NCBI GenBank assembly: GCA_037367405.1
Contig: JAZKJV010002317.1
Location: forward strand, 992,001-1,056,000
Origin: Ottelia alismoides
Lineage: Eukaryota; Streptophyta; Magnoliopsida; Alismatales; Hydrocharitaceae
Direction: 5' to 3'
Length of the DNA stretch: 64,000 nt
The position numbers and the translations under genes are program-made. Of the stretch, positions 22,129-33,740 are shown one piece after another; position 1 is the stretch's first letter, and every line of letters begins with the position of its first letter. The notes under the pieces are model-generated. The model was not told the origin of the DNA. It did not search any database and was given only the letters and a program-made list of their open reading frames with translations.

Positions 22129-24827
22129 GATCAAATAATTTATATAGCAATTAAGATATTAATTACTTTGAGCAGATGCACAACACATAATCAAGAAAGA
22201 ATTTTAACACATTTTTTTGCAACTAAATGAAATGCAAACAAATGCGCACAAACAATATTAATAGGAAACCAACACTTAAGATAACACGACAAATACCTTG
22301 GATGAATGATGAAAATACCCTGAGTTAATTACTTGAGAAACAATAAAGTAAAAAGGTAAATAAGCCCCAAAATCCTATCTCATATAATCTAAATCTACAC
22401 TCTATTGTTTTAATCCATAATTAAATCTTTTAATCACCCAATAGTGACTTAATTTAATAGTGACTTAATTTAAATAACAGGAGATCATTAAAATTCAAGA
22501 TAATTGTATAGGTTCAAAAATTCACTTAAAGTACCTTTTCAATACAATTTCATGAATTAATCAAGGACTTTAAACAAAGAACAATTGATGCATGAATTTG
22601 AAATCAAAATAGTCCACAAATCTTCCTTTAAGATAGCGTGTCAAACAAGCTTTAAAACGAGAAGAAAATCATATTATTTGGATTTCAGGATAGAAAAATA
22701 TTCAACATAGAATATGGGTACAATTGTGCTAAAAACCTCCACGTTTTATTACATATAAGTATAGACATGGACTAATATGTAAATACATAAATCCGTAAGG
22801 GTTAATATGTACATTACAAGTAGTGGAAGGACTTATTTATAATTGTTGAAAATCTAAGGATGAGCACTGCAATTTCTTCACTTGCATGCGTAGAACATGT
22901 GTTGGAATAGGCTCGATCGGGGAGGCTCGAGCGACACATCTAGTTCTTGTCCGGTGGTCAAGAATTATACCCGAATTGAGGCTCGACACCAAGTCTTTGG
23001 CCTGAATTATTGCTTATGATAGCAACGTGGATCAATCTTGATCATCGGATCTCGAAAATCGATGGTATCTGCACTATAAGTTCTTCCTCTTCCTCCGTAC
23101 ACGGTGGAGGTATGTCTGGGCTCCGCAAAGGCTATACTACTCCTCTATGTTCCTCCTGTCTATCTGAAGATCCAATCACCTCCGTTGGGTGTTGATGACG
23201 ATGATTGTTGCTCAAAGAAGATGCGGAGATGTTGGAAGAGCTCGGTCGATGAATCGTCACAAGAGAAGAAATGGGAGAATGAAGCTCACACTCTCATTCC
23301 CATCATTGAAGTTGTAGCGTCCTGCAATGTTGGTCCAGATGACAGATAAATACCACATGAAGTGATTATGGGAAGGAATGGACATCTATTCTAAGGGGGA
23401 GGATTGAGCACTAATGGTGTTCTCTTCTTGAAAAAGAATACATTGGAGTCGAGTAATCACAGAGATGGAGAATTGAATTGAGAATGAGACATATCACGTG
23501 AGGATAATGGATGAAAGGAGAAGGCACACGATAGTTTAGATGAGTAAATTACCGTGTAGCAACTATGGATAAAATCCTAGAAACTACAATGAGAAAAAGG
23601 TTAAAAACTGACATGAGATTTGAAGGTTGAAGATGAAGTGAATTAGGATTGAATCTTGAGCCGGAATTGCAAAGTTTGAAGCTCCACGAGCTTCGCTTGA
23701 AGTTCCTGGATATGGAACTAAGCTCAAACAACCTAAAATCGGGATGTAACTTGATGATAAGGCATAGGTTCTCGTCGAAGGTGCATGCAATCATGCTACT
23801 CAATCTGGCCCTCGTACTGTCACTGGAGGTTAGATAGCCTAGGGTGTTGGTTCATAAATGATAGATAGCAGACGATAAAGGCTAGTGAAAGAGTATTTAA
23901 AGAGGAGACGATGTATGTTATAGGAGGTTTTAATGTAAGTTTGAACTTCCTTCATTGTTTGGTTGGTTAGAAATAGGATAAGATGAGAGGTAGCATGGTG
24001 TTAGGGTTGAATGGTGAAATGATTAGTGGAAGTTTAGAGGGAAAAAGTTACATAGGGAGGTTGGAGAAATTGGGGGTAGTTGCCATAGGACAAAAGGTTG
24101 CATCATTTGGGCATAGAGGGCTAGAGGTTGAAGGCAATCCAGGAGCTGTTGGATCATAAGATCCAACAGTCCAGAATGAGGTGCAGAAGAATGGCTGGAT
24201 TCGCTAGATGAAAGATAAATCAAATGGTGGGGAATCGATGTCAAGATATGTGCTAAGGGACGGTCATGATCTTCCTGATCAAGAAATAATCAGACAACAA
24301 GGAGTGGACACGGGTGGCGTGAAATGAACACTCCATGTGGCACGTTCTAGAAGCACCATGTGGTCCAATAGAAATTGAAGAAAATCCATAAAGCAAAGAT
24401 AATTAGGAAAGAATTAGTTAGGTGGTGAATTAGTAAAAGTGGTGAACATGAAAGTCTTTGATCTCAATGAGATCTACAATTTCATGTAGAAATCAAAGAG
24501 ATCAGAGTCCATCGATACATAGTTAAAAATTAAATACTATTAAAAGCCATATAATGCATTTTTCTTTATTTTTATTTTGATTATATTTTTGTATTTTTAT
24601 TTTATTTATGTAAATTTATTTATATATGATTTTATTCAAATTTTCTTTTGATTTTTTAATAAGAAATAAATTTATAAAATGTTATACCATATTAATATAT
24701 TATAATTAGTGATAAATATTTACAACACACAAATTAGCAATTAGTATTAATAAGTCAATGAATCTTGTAAATAACTTAAGTCAAGGAGATAAATATAATG
24801 AAAAGCTAATAAATCTGGGATTTATCA
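22129..24827 (-). repeat. 3' LTR of E3 (family B)
   Basis: Homologous over its length to 28188-30930. It starts at 24827 with the arms TGATAAATC / GATTTATTA and has a CCATGTGG inverted pair at 24333-24363. It lacks the last ~175 bases found in the 5' LTR. Small ORFs at 23010-23349 and 23549-24244 are not preserved as reading frames in the other LTR copy and are not called as genes. Confidence 0.75.
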
Positions 24828-26900
24828 CCCCCTATCCTTAAACTAATCTCATGCTTGAGCTAATAAAGAAAGAATTAGTTAGATTAATTAGTGAATTTCT
24901 TTACTTGTTATTGTGATATTACAATGCTTAATTGGACCTAGAACATGAGGATTTAGGAATCTTAAAACTCTAAGTTCATCCAAGTATTAATCAAAAGGAA
25001 CTAAACTCTTCTAGTTGTCACGCTCTCAATGTATCATAAATATAAGGAATATAACTTTGTGTATATTGCATCAAGAGAGTAGAATTAAGATGTCACCGAA
25101 AATTCCAATGTTGGAAGCTCTCCTAGGGACCCTACCCTCAACTCTAGTGAATAAATCTCGTCTTTCTTAAATCCACTTCTCTTTATTTTGTCAGATTTAA
25201 AGGGATAAAGGGAAGGATAGATAATGGAGGTTGTAGGATTGTGTTCTTATTTTCTCTTCATCTCATTGGAACAAAGTTCTCTCAAGTTCCAACATGCAAC
25301 ACAATTTTGATTTTTGCCAATCAGTGTGTGCGTCAAGAGAAGTTGGAGTCATCTATAATTGTTTTCTTGGGAATACATCGGGGTGTGCCTATTTTGAGTA
25401 TATAATATATCTTTCACAATCAGACTTGTAGGATTTACGATGTAGATCCCTTTTTGGCTACTAGCCTAACTCATGGTCCTAATAGCGGTGGTCCAAGTGT
25501 ACACTTTGAAATGGTTGGGAGGGCTTGCCTTTGGTTGTAGCTCTTTGATATTTGACTTTTTAGAATGAGAGCTTTTCATTTATCATTCTTTCTTTGTTTG
25601 TTTTGACTAGCTCTACTGCTTTTACCAAAAGATTAGTGTATTCTGATTAACTTAGTAATTAATATCGTCACACCCCTGACACTTTAGGTCTAATCAAGAG
25701 ATAGCATGAGAACAAGTCCCATACTAGCTAAGATGTTGACACTCGGGTTTCATTGAGCCGTCATTAATCATATCCCATCCTCTAGCATAATAGAAATCAA
25801 GTCCAAACTCAAGCTTCCAATCCCAGTTTCCTACCCTAACTCATTTCAATCATGAATATAGTCATGCATGAAAGTAAAAGTTATTCTTTAAAAGAGATTA
25901 CGCTTGATATATAGCATGCATATCTTCAAAATAGGAGAGTACAAATTTTTAAATCCAAGACCATAACGATTTAGACAAGATAACTCTATGTTTAGGGATT
26001 CCTTAAACCAAGTGTTGAAAGATCACCTCAAGCCTTGAGTGCATAGTGTAAATGTGTTAGGGAAAGACATTAATTAAATATTATTATTAATATTATTGTG
26101 ATTTTTTTAGAGAGTTAAATAATTAGACTCATTAGCACCCTTAACATTGAAAAATATTTTTGAAACTTTTTACAATGATTGGCACATATGTATAGAACAT
26201 TTCAAATATGTAACGAAGATTTTTCAAAACAAGTAAAATCCCATTTTTCATACCTCAATAAACTGTTTTTCAAAACAATGTCATATAAATATGTAGATTT
26301 TCATAATATTTTACAACTGATTTTCCAAACATGTCAAATCATATTTTGCAAACCATGTGAAATAGTTGAAAACCATGTCAAATATGTATATAATTTTCAA
26401 AAATCATTTTCAAAACATCTTTTTACAAAAATAAGTTCAATAATGTAATACGATACCCATAACCCCATTTGTTGGAAAACAATTTAAAAATATGAGCTAT
26501 GGCTAAATTATATATGCAATATATACGGTACATCCCCATATACTTGACTTTTGTTATGTCCTCATAGCACAAAGTAATATGAAGCCATGGCTCATTCTAA
26601 ATATAACAGAATATACACGAACTGAACCCAAAATGACATATGTATCATGAGTAAAAGAATCAGTTAGATGAAAATATGTACTCGGGTTCCCCAATACTTA
26701 ATATGAAGAATAGATTAAGTATAAAGATAAGAATTAAAACTAGGCGACCCGAGAGGAACAAACAGAACGAAATTGGACCCCCTCCTAATACTTAGGCTGA
26801 AAATAGGCCTAAGTATAAAGAATAGGAAGGTCACTGATGAAGGGATCAATATAAGCTGAGTCTCAAGATGATGAATCTTAGGGGATAAAAATGGAGCTTA
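24828..26900 (-). other. PPT and 3' UTR of E3
   Basis: PPT at 24828-24840 (reverse TAAGGATAGGGGG) next to the LTR. The first 0.74 kb matches 21392-22128. From 26490 the sequence aligns with the E2 3' UTR (TATATATGCAATATATACGG, the TATGTCCTCA-AGCAC motif) and has three PPT-like C-runs with AATACTTA (26533, 26688, 26777). The ORF at 26179-26448 is low-complexity and AT-rich; not supported. Confidence 0.65.
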
Positions 26901-27991
26901 GGGTTTTCGGGAGGCTAAAGGAATCAAGCAAGATCAAAACAAACTCGATTATTTCACCAACACACTCAGTGAAAACCGTAGATATGGTCTAATTAGCTAA
27001 TCACTTTTATTGGTGATAAAAAAATTCACATTTATTATGAGCAGGCAAAATTAGGGTTTGGGCTATATCCTAGGGATTCGTCCTCACCTCTCAACGAAAG
27101 CATATAAACCTTCATGTAATTGGGAGTTTTCTCTCCCAAAAACTTGGTGAATTTTAGATCCATTTTACTTAGGTCAAGTTGCATTAATAGTCCATTTTTT
27201 TAGAGATTAGGTTACCGCTTGAATTAGATCTCTGAACACGTAAAGCAGCGTCTACAGTTCAGTCCTATTTCCATAATATCCCACATGACAAATCATGAAA
27301 GGGGAAATCATGCAAGCGTAAAATCATGATGTCATGCTTAAGATAAATACTTACAATGGCTCCAACTCTATTCATGCATATGCTATAATGAATATAAAAT
27401 TATTTCTAAATGCATACAAGCCAATGGAAATCGAAATATGCACCTAATCATGCATTTATTAGCAGGCAGATACTCAATTTGGCTAAGTTCAACACAGATT
27501 ATGTGCATCTCATGAATCTTAGAGATGAGTGAATCTAAAAAGATGAAGTAAGTGGGCCCTAACTTGGGAATCAAGCACTTAAGTAAATAAATAGATGAAG
27601 CTCTAAAGACGCGTGCCTAAATCCTAATATCAAACACTCAAGATGAAACCCAAACATAAGAGGGTGAAACAGACTCATTGCACTCATAATAAAGTCTAGG
27701 TCCAAAATAATTACAACAAATATATATGATATAATAGTCCTCGAAAAACTAGACGACATCTTGTGACACTCCACTCATCTAGAACTCCACTTCGAGCTTC
27801 ATGCCTCCATCTCCACGAGCATCCTCGATGAATGGGCTTCTCTACCACAGAAGAGAAAATTTTAGATATGAAAGATAATCGAAACATACATAATAATGCA
27901 TAAATCATCACAACATGAGATTGACCTAGACAAAATAAGGATCAACTTAACCAAAATATAAAATGTAAATAATTATATTAATTAAACCATG
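26901..27991 (-). other. Leader of E3
   Basis: Non-coding. CACTCAGTGAAAACC near 26970 matches the pre-gag end of the E1/E2 leaders (ACACAGTGAAGGACTC), and GGGAGAGAAAACTCCCAA near 27130 (- strand) matches the GGGAGAGTAACCCC block of other leaders. The gag start itself is gone. Two or three ORFs of about 65 codons (27383-27911) are unconvincing. Confidence 0.55.
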
Positions 27992-28009
27992 TCCCTGGCA
28001 ATGGCGACA
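27992..28009 (-). other. Primer-binding site of E3 (tRNA-Asp-like)
   Basis: TGTCGCCATTGCCAGGGA on the - strand, two bases after an LTR end reading CTTCGTCA. It is close to the TGGCGCCGTTGCCGGGGA consensus and fixes the 3' end of the 5' LTR at 28012. Confidence 0.8.
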
Positions 28010-28011
28010 TG

Positions 28012-30930
28012 TGACGAAGTGCTAGATGCATGTATTAAAATCAACCCTTTGTAGCACGAGCACTTGTCTTCTCATAAATAAGCGAGAGGAATCTTTGTGA
28101 TGAGGCTCTTGGCTTTAAATTTCTTATCATGGGAAGTCCAGGGTCGAACACAAGGATGCGAGAACTTTAGTGGTTAAAAATTTAAAGATCAAATAATTTA
28201 GATAGCAATTCATAGATTAATTACTTCGAGCAGATGCACAACAAACAATCAAGAAAGAATTTTAAAACATTTTTATGCAAATAAATTAAATGCAAACAAA
28301 TTTGCAGAAATAATATGAATAGTAAAACAACACTTAAAATATCACGACAAATAACTTGGATGAATGATGAAAATATCATGAGTTAGTTACTTGAGAAATC
28401 AATTAATTTATAAGAGAAATAAGTCCCAAAATCCTATCTCATCTTTTCTAAATCTCGAGTCTACTATTTTAATCAACAATTAAATCTTTTAATGACCCTG
28501 TAATTACTTAATTTAAATAATAATAGATAATCAAAATTCAAAATAATTTTATAGCTATAAAAATCCACTTAATGTACTTTTTCAATATAATTTCATGAAA
28601 TAATTAAGCACTTTAAACAAAGAAAATTTGATTCATGAAATTTAAATCAAAACCATCCACAAATCTTCCTATAAAATATAATGTCAAACAAACTTTAAAA
28701 CGAGATAAAAATTACATTATTTGAATTTCAGGATAGAATGATTCAACATAGAATCTTATGGTACAAATATGATAAAAACTTCCAAGTTTTATTGCATATA
28801 AGGATAGACATAGATTAATAAGTAAATATATAAAGCTGCAAGGGTTAATATGTAAATTACATGCAGTAGAAGGACTTATTTGTAATTGTGAAAAATCTAA
28901 GGACGAGTGCTGCAATTTCTCTACCCGCATGCGCAAAAAACATGCTAGAATAGGCTTGATCGGGGAGGCCGCACCAACGTCCGGTGCTTTTCTGGGTGGT
29001 CAGAAATTGGACCTGGATTGAGGCTTGGTTACAAGCATATGGCCTTAACCGTTGCTTCGGATAGCAATGTGACTCAATCTTGACCATCGGATCTCACCTA
29101 TTTCGGCAAGATCGATGGTATCTACTCTACAAATTCTTCCTCTCCTTCATGTGTGGTTGAGGTGTGCTTGGGCTTCGACAAAGGCTATACTACTCCCTTG
29201 TGTCCCTCCTGGTTGTCTAATAATCCAATCACCTTCGTTGGATGTTGGCAACAATAATGGTTGCTCGGAGAAGATGCGAAGATGTCGGAAAAGCTCGGTC
29301 CATGAAGCGTCATCAAAGAAGAAATGGGATATCAGAGCTCGCAATTATTTTCCCATAATTGAAGTCATAGTGACCTGTAATGTTAGTCCATACAACAGAC
29401 AAGTACCATGCAAATAGAATGAAGTGATCATGGGATGGAATGGAAGGTTATTTTAAGGTGGAGGATTGAGCCCTAATGGGTGTCCTCTTCATGCAGAAGA
29501 AGACATCATAGTTGAGTGATCGCAGAGATGGAGAAATGGATTGAGGACGAGAGATATCATGCGTGGATAATGGATAAATGGCAAAGGCGCACGATAGTTT
29601 AAATTAGTAAGTTACTGTGTAGCAACTACGGATAAAATTATAGAAACCACAATGAGAAAAAGATTAAATATTGATCTGAGATTTAGTGGTTGAAAGTGAA
29701 GTGAATTAGGATTGAATCTTGAGCTGGAATTGCGAAGAATGAAGCTTCGCGGTTTTTCGCTTGATGTCCTTGGATATGGAACTATGCTCAAACAACCTCA
29801 AAATCAGATTGTAAATTGGAGATAAGGCCAAGGATCTCACCAGAGGTGCACGCCATCGCGGTGCTCAATCTGTCCCTCATACCCTCACTGGAGGTTAGAG
29901 AGGCTAGGTTGCAAGTCCATAAATGGCGGATAACCAGCAACAAAGGCTAGTGGAAGAGTATTTAAAGAGGAGACAACTGAGGTTATAGTAGGTTTTAATG
30001 GAAGTTTCAACCTCCTTCATTGTTTGGTTAGTTTGAGACAGGATGATATCAGAGGTATGTGGAAGTTAGGTTTGAATGGTGAAATGATTAGTGGATGTTT
30101 CCAGGGAAATAGTTGCATAAAGGGGTTGTAGAAATTTGGGGAAGTTGCCATAGGATGAAAGGTTGCGTCTTTTAGGCGTAGAGCGCTGGAGGTTGAAGGT
30201 GATCCAGGAGTCGTTGGATCATAAGATCCAACGATCCAGAATGAGGTGTAGATCAATGACTAGATTCACCTGATAAAAGATATATCAAACTATGGGGAAT
30301 CGAGTGGCCAGATATGCCTCATTAGGGGGCAACTAGATAGTGCAGGATCGTGTGCTAAGGTATGGTCATAATCTCCATGATCAATAAATGGTCAAATGAC
30401 AAGGAGTGGACACAGGTGGCATGAAATGAAAAGGCCATGTTGCTTGCTCTGAAAGCACTATGTGATCCAATAAAAATTTAAGAAAATCCATAAATCAAAG
30501 ATAATTAGGAAAGAATTAGTTAGAGTATGAAATCAGACAAGTAGTGAATATGAAAGTTGTAGATATTGATGAGGTATACAACTTTAATGTAGAAGTCAAA
30601 GAGATAAGAGGTCATCCATACATAGTAAAAATTAAATTCCATTAAAAGCCATAAAAATAATTTTCTTTATTTTTCTTTTGCTTATCTCTATGTATTTTTA
30701 TGTTATTTATTGTTAATTTATTTATACAGGATTTTATTCTAATTTTTATTTGATTTTTGAAAAAGAAATAAATAGAAAAAATATTACAGCATATTAATAT
30801 ATAATAATTAGTGATAAATATTTGCAACACACAATATATAAATTAGTGTTAATAAGTCAATGAATATTGTAAATAACCTAAGAAAGGAGATAAATATAAT
30901 CAATTAATCTAATAAATCCGGGATTTATCA
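28012..30930 (-). repeat. Complete 5' LTR of E3 (family B, 2.9 kb)
   Basis: The only complete family-B LTR: it begins at 30930 (arms TGATAAATCC / GGATTTATTA, one central base, one mismatch) and ends at 28012 with CGTCA, 2 bases before the PBS. The first five and last five bases (TGATA...CGTCA) give the short imperfect terminal repeats of LTRs. Lengthwise homology to 22129-24827. Confidence 0.8.
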
Positions 30931-31457
30931 GTAAGCGCTGATTGTGATATCCTCTCCTCTGTCATTCTTCACGATGGTAATCTCTGACTTCTTTGGCACT
31001 ATGTGCAAGGTACTCACCGATTTACTATCGAAGATGGGATATATGAATCTCGCATCACATCATTTCTGAATTTCTTTCATGACGACCTCCGTAAGGTTCG
31101 TATTCAGCCTTCTCTAAAATTCGTGAGAGGGTTTGTTGTCTTCCCCACGGAAAATGTGATGTAAGAAAAGGGAAGGATTGTCCCATGTAGATCCAAAGTT
31201 TTCCAAAATATCACCTTACAATTACATTCAAGAACCTCAATGAGATGAGATTCTTGGTCTTCGGTCGTATGGGCATTAATGATGACCAGGTACATGTTAA
31301 TTTCACCTGCTATGAAGGGATACTTCATATTGGAGGGAAATGGTTTTAGCTCAGGCAGTGTGAGATCTACTTTAGTGGTGACTTCTGCTATTATTATAGA
31401 TGGTGTTTCTTTCATATGTTCAATGTCCACCTTGATTTGTTCAACTTTTTCATCCAA
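30931..31457 (-). pseudogene. RT N-terminus of element H
   Basis: 31104-31457 encodes LTLPELKPFPSNMKYPFIAG and TTEDQESHLIEVLE, the start of an Athila-type RT (compare LPTTLKYAFLAGQ and RLTEEQESRLLQIL in E1/E2). After a frame change, 30950-31050 reads FDSKSVSTLHIVPKKSEI, the fingers region. The frame is cut at 30931 by the LTR of E3; palm, RNase H and integrase are not found in the window. Confidence 0.8.
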
Positions 31458-32470
31458 TCATTGAAGTTCTCAATAGTATCCTCTTCATTGTAGAAATCCT
31501 CAATGATCTTCTCTTGGTCTTGCAGGCACATTATCTCAATAAGACATCATCAAGTGATTTAATAAGAATCTTATCATCACTGATAAGGGGAAATTTGACT
31601 ACATTCTCCATTCCATCCTCGGGCTATAGGAATTCATGAATCTCATTGTCATCCATAAAAAGGTTGGTATCTTGAATTTCCACTAAAAAGTCACGATCTT
31701 TGTAATGTTTAATCACCCGTACACCTGTTGCAGGTGTTCCCTCTATAAGATTTGCATCGAACACTGTCTCTATCTTGACTTTGTTATCACTGGAGCTCAA
31801 TGTTATCTCTCTAGTGTTGTAATTCGCTATGAATTGGTTGTCCCTAGGAACGACTGACCAAGGATGACATGGGTGAGGAGCAAAGGCGTGGAGACATCCA
31901 CGTCAAGCACAACAAAATCGACAGGGAGTTGTATTCATTGAACATTGATGATTACATCTTCCAACATGCCCCTAGGACTCTTGACGGATTTGTCTGTGAA
32001 TTGCAAAATCATCTTTGTAGGTTGGAGCGGTCCTAACCCAAATTCAGTGAGTATGGAAGCTGGCATTAAATTGACAGAAGAATCGATGCCAAGCAAAGTA
32101 CGTTGAAACTCTTGGTTAAACATCTGTCAACAAATGAGTGGTGCTCTTTTGTCTAGCTTTTTGTCCAGGAGGTTGCTTATGGCATTGACTGTGGCTATTG
32201 TAAGAATATGCTTTTCGGACTTGCCACCTTGACTCTTTGAAAAGTGAGGATGGGGTCTATGACTCATTATACATGCATCTTTAATCCTTTATTCATAACA
32301 GACGTGTACTCAAGAGCTTTCATCAAAGGCATACTCATGACCAAATTTCGAATAATTTCCACAATGGTAGGATCAAACAAAGCATTTTTAAAATTTTCAT
32401 ATTTTTGTGTTTCCATTGCTTTTGGCAAAGGGATATTTACAAAATCTGAGACATCATCATTCAAAATTTT
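31458..32470 (-). pseudogene. Protease region of element H
   Basis: 31935-32123 has DSSVNLMPASILTEFGLGPL and MILQFTDKSVKSPRGMLEDV, the retropepsin core seen as NGSSINLMP...FADKSTKRSQGELRN in E2; the catalytic loop itself has decayed (GID for DNG). 32267-32464 is the N-terminal flank, with NLVMSMPLMKALEYTSVMN, closer to the E5 module (NLPLIKAIDHLPDLE) than to E2. 31458-31934 is the protease-RT linker with frameshifts. Confidence 0.75.
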
Positions 32471-33740
32471 GTCCCTATAATTGTTTACATGTGGATGGAA
32501 AAAATGTGTAAAATCATATACAAGATGTGGACCAAAAAGTGCAGGCTCGACTAAATGTCCTGGCTTTGGATCTACTGCATGTGTAGGATTCTAATGCTGG
32601 TTGTTAAGTCTATGACACTTATAAGTGTCTCTAATGCTGGTTGTTCTCCACCAGGTCTGATGTTGTCTTTTTGTATTTTTGCGTTTTCTTCATTTTTTGT
32701 TATTTTTACAGATGATGCTCCTCCAAAAATGCAGCTTGTCCCTCGTGCTGGCTAGATTGACGATTCCCAATTAGATGAAAGATGCTTCCCTTTGTCATTG
32801 CTGATGGTTGTAGTTCTCTAGCATTCATGAGAGTAACAACATTAGACATAAACAAATCATTTCTACTTGAATCAGACATACCATTGCACACTACTTGCTC
32901 CTTGCGTCGGAAATTATTCGTATTAGCTGGGTTGGTATGACGGTTTTAGGAACCGTCTGGCCATCTATCTTTCAGGTCAGCTTAACCATGTTCTTTACTA
33001 GATGCTCCAAGCATGTAATGGTCGGATTCACTGGTGTGGCCTCAGAAGAGTCACCCAATTGAGGCCTCTGATTTTGATAATGCAAGGGAGGCTGCTACTA
33101 GTAACCTTGAGAAAAATGTTGAGGGGGAAGATCGAGAAGAGTACTGTGAATACTTCTGAGAGGGATAAAGACTTTAATATGGTAAAACCGACTACTGTGG
33201 AGAGAAGCTCTAATGACGGTAGAAGGATTGTTGCGGTTGTTGGTACCCTTGCCTATAGGAGTTCCCGTATTATGTAGACTGCTAGTTCTGGTGTGTTTAG
33301 GGTTGGAAATTCTTCCTCCCTTCTACTTATGGTGGTATGGCATGTTCGTCAATTTCTAACCTTGGAAGTGTCCCTGAGGATGAGTCAACTGCTGTTTGTG
33401 CTCCCACAAACCATTTATCTCTTGGATCTACGGTGGGGGTGGAGCAAAGTGCTTGGGATATTCTGGCAATATCTCGAGTTGATAAACAACCATCTAGGGT
33501 TGGGACTGTGAGGGTTGTTCTGGAACCTGTAAGTAGTATACGTGATGGACTAGTTGGGTTTGCAGGAGACTTCACTGAGGAGGATGTATATATGCTGGAA
33601 CCTTCTTCTCAGCAGGAGTCTTGATAAAGGCAGACACAAAGTTACAAGTGTTGGCATTAAAGGCTCGAACAAGCTGCTTCAGCTATTGACAAATCAGATT
33701 GAGCTTTTCCAAACCTTGGGTTCTCTTGTCAATGATAAAA
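32471..33740 (-). pseudogene. gag C-terminal part of element H
   Basis: On the - strand, 32706-32891 reads SNVVTLMNARELQPSAM, a decayed Athila TLRSGKEL motif. Further upstream, in changing frames, are a Gln/Pro/Tyr-rich tail (GYQQPQQSFYRH near 33220), EINGLWEH near 33420 (EINELWYS in E2) and DKRTQGLEKL near 33720 (HKRVVDLESL in E2). At 33740 it is cut by the E5 LTR; the N-terminal half of what appears to be the same gag resumes at 43240. + strand ORFs here (33002-33757) are shadows. Confidence 0.65.

Larger units (their letters stand above)
22129..30930 (-). mobile_element. E3: coding-free LTR retrotransposon derivative (family B)
   Basis: Read on the - strand: 5' LTR 30930-28012, PBS 28009-27992, leader to about 26900, 3' UTR to 24841, PPT 24840-24828, 3' LTR 24827-22129 (last ~175 bases missing). 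The leader runs straight into the 3' UTR and no gag or pol remains: the plan of a LARD-type non-autonomous element. Leader and 3' UTR resemble E2, so family B is an Athila relative. Its right end lies in the RT of element H. Confidence 0.75.
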
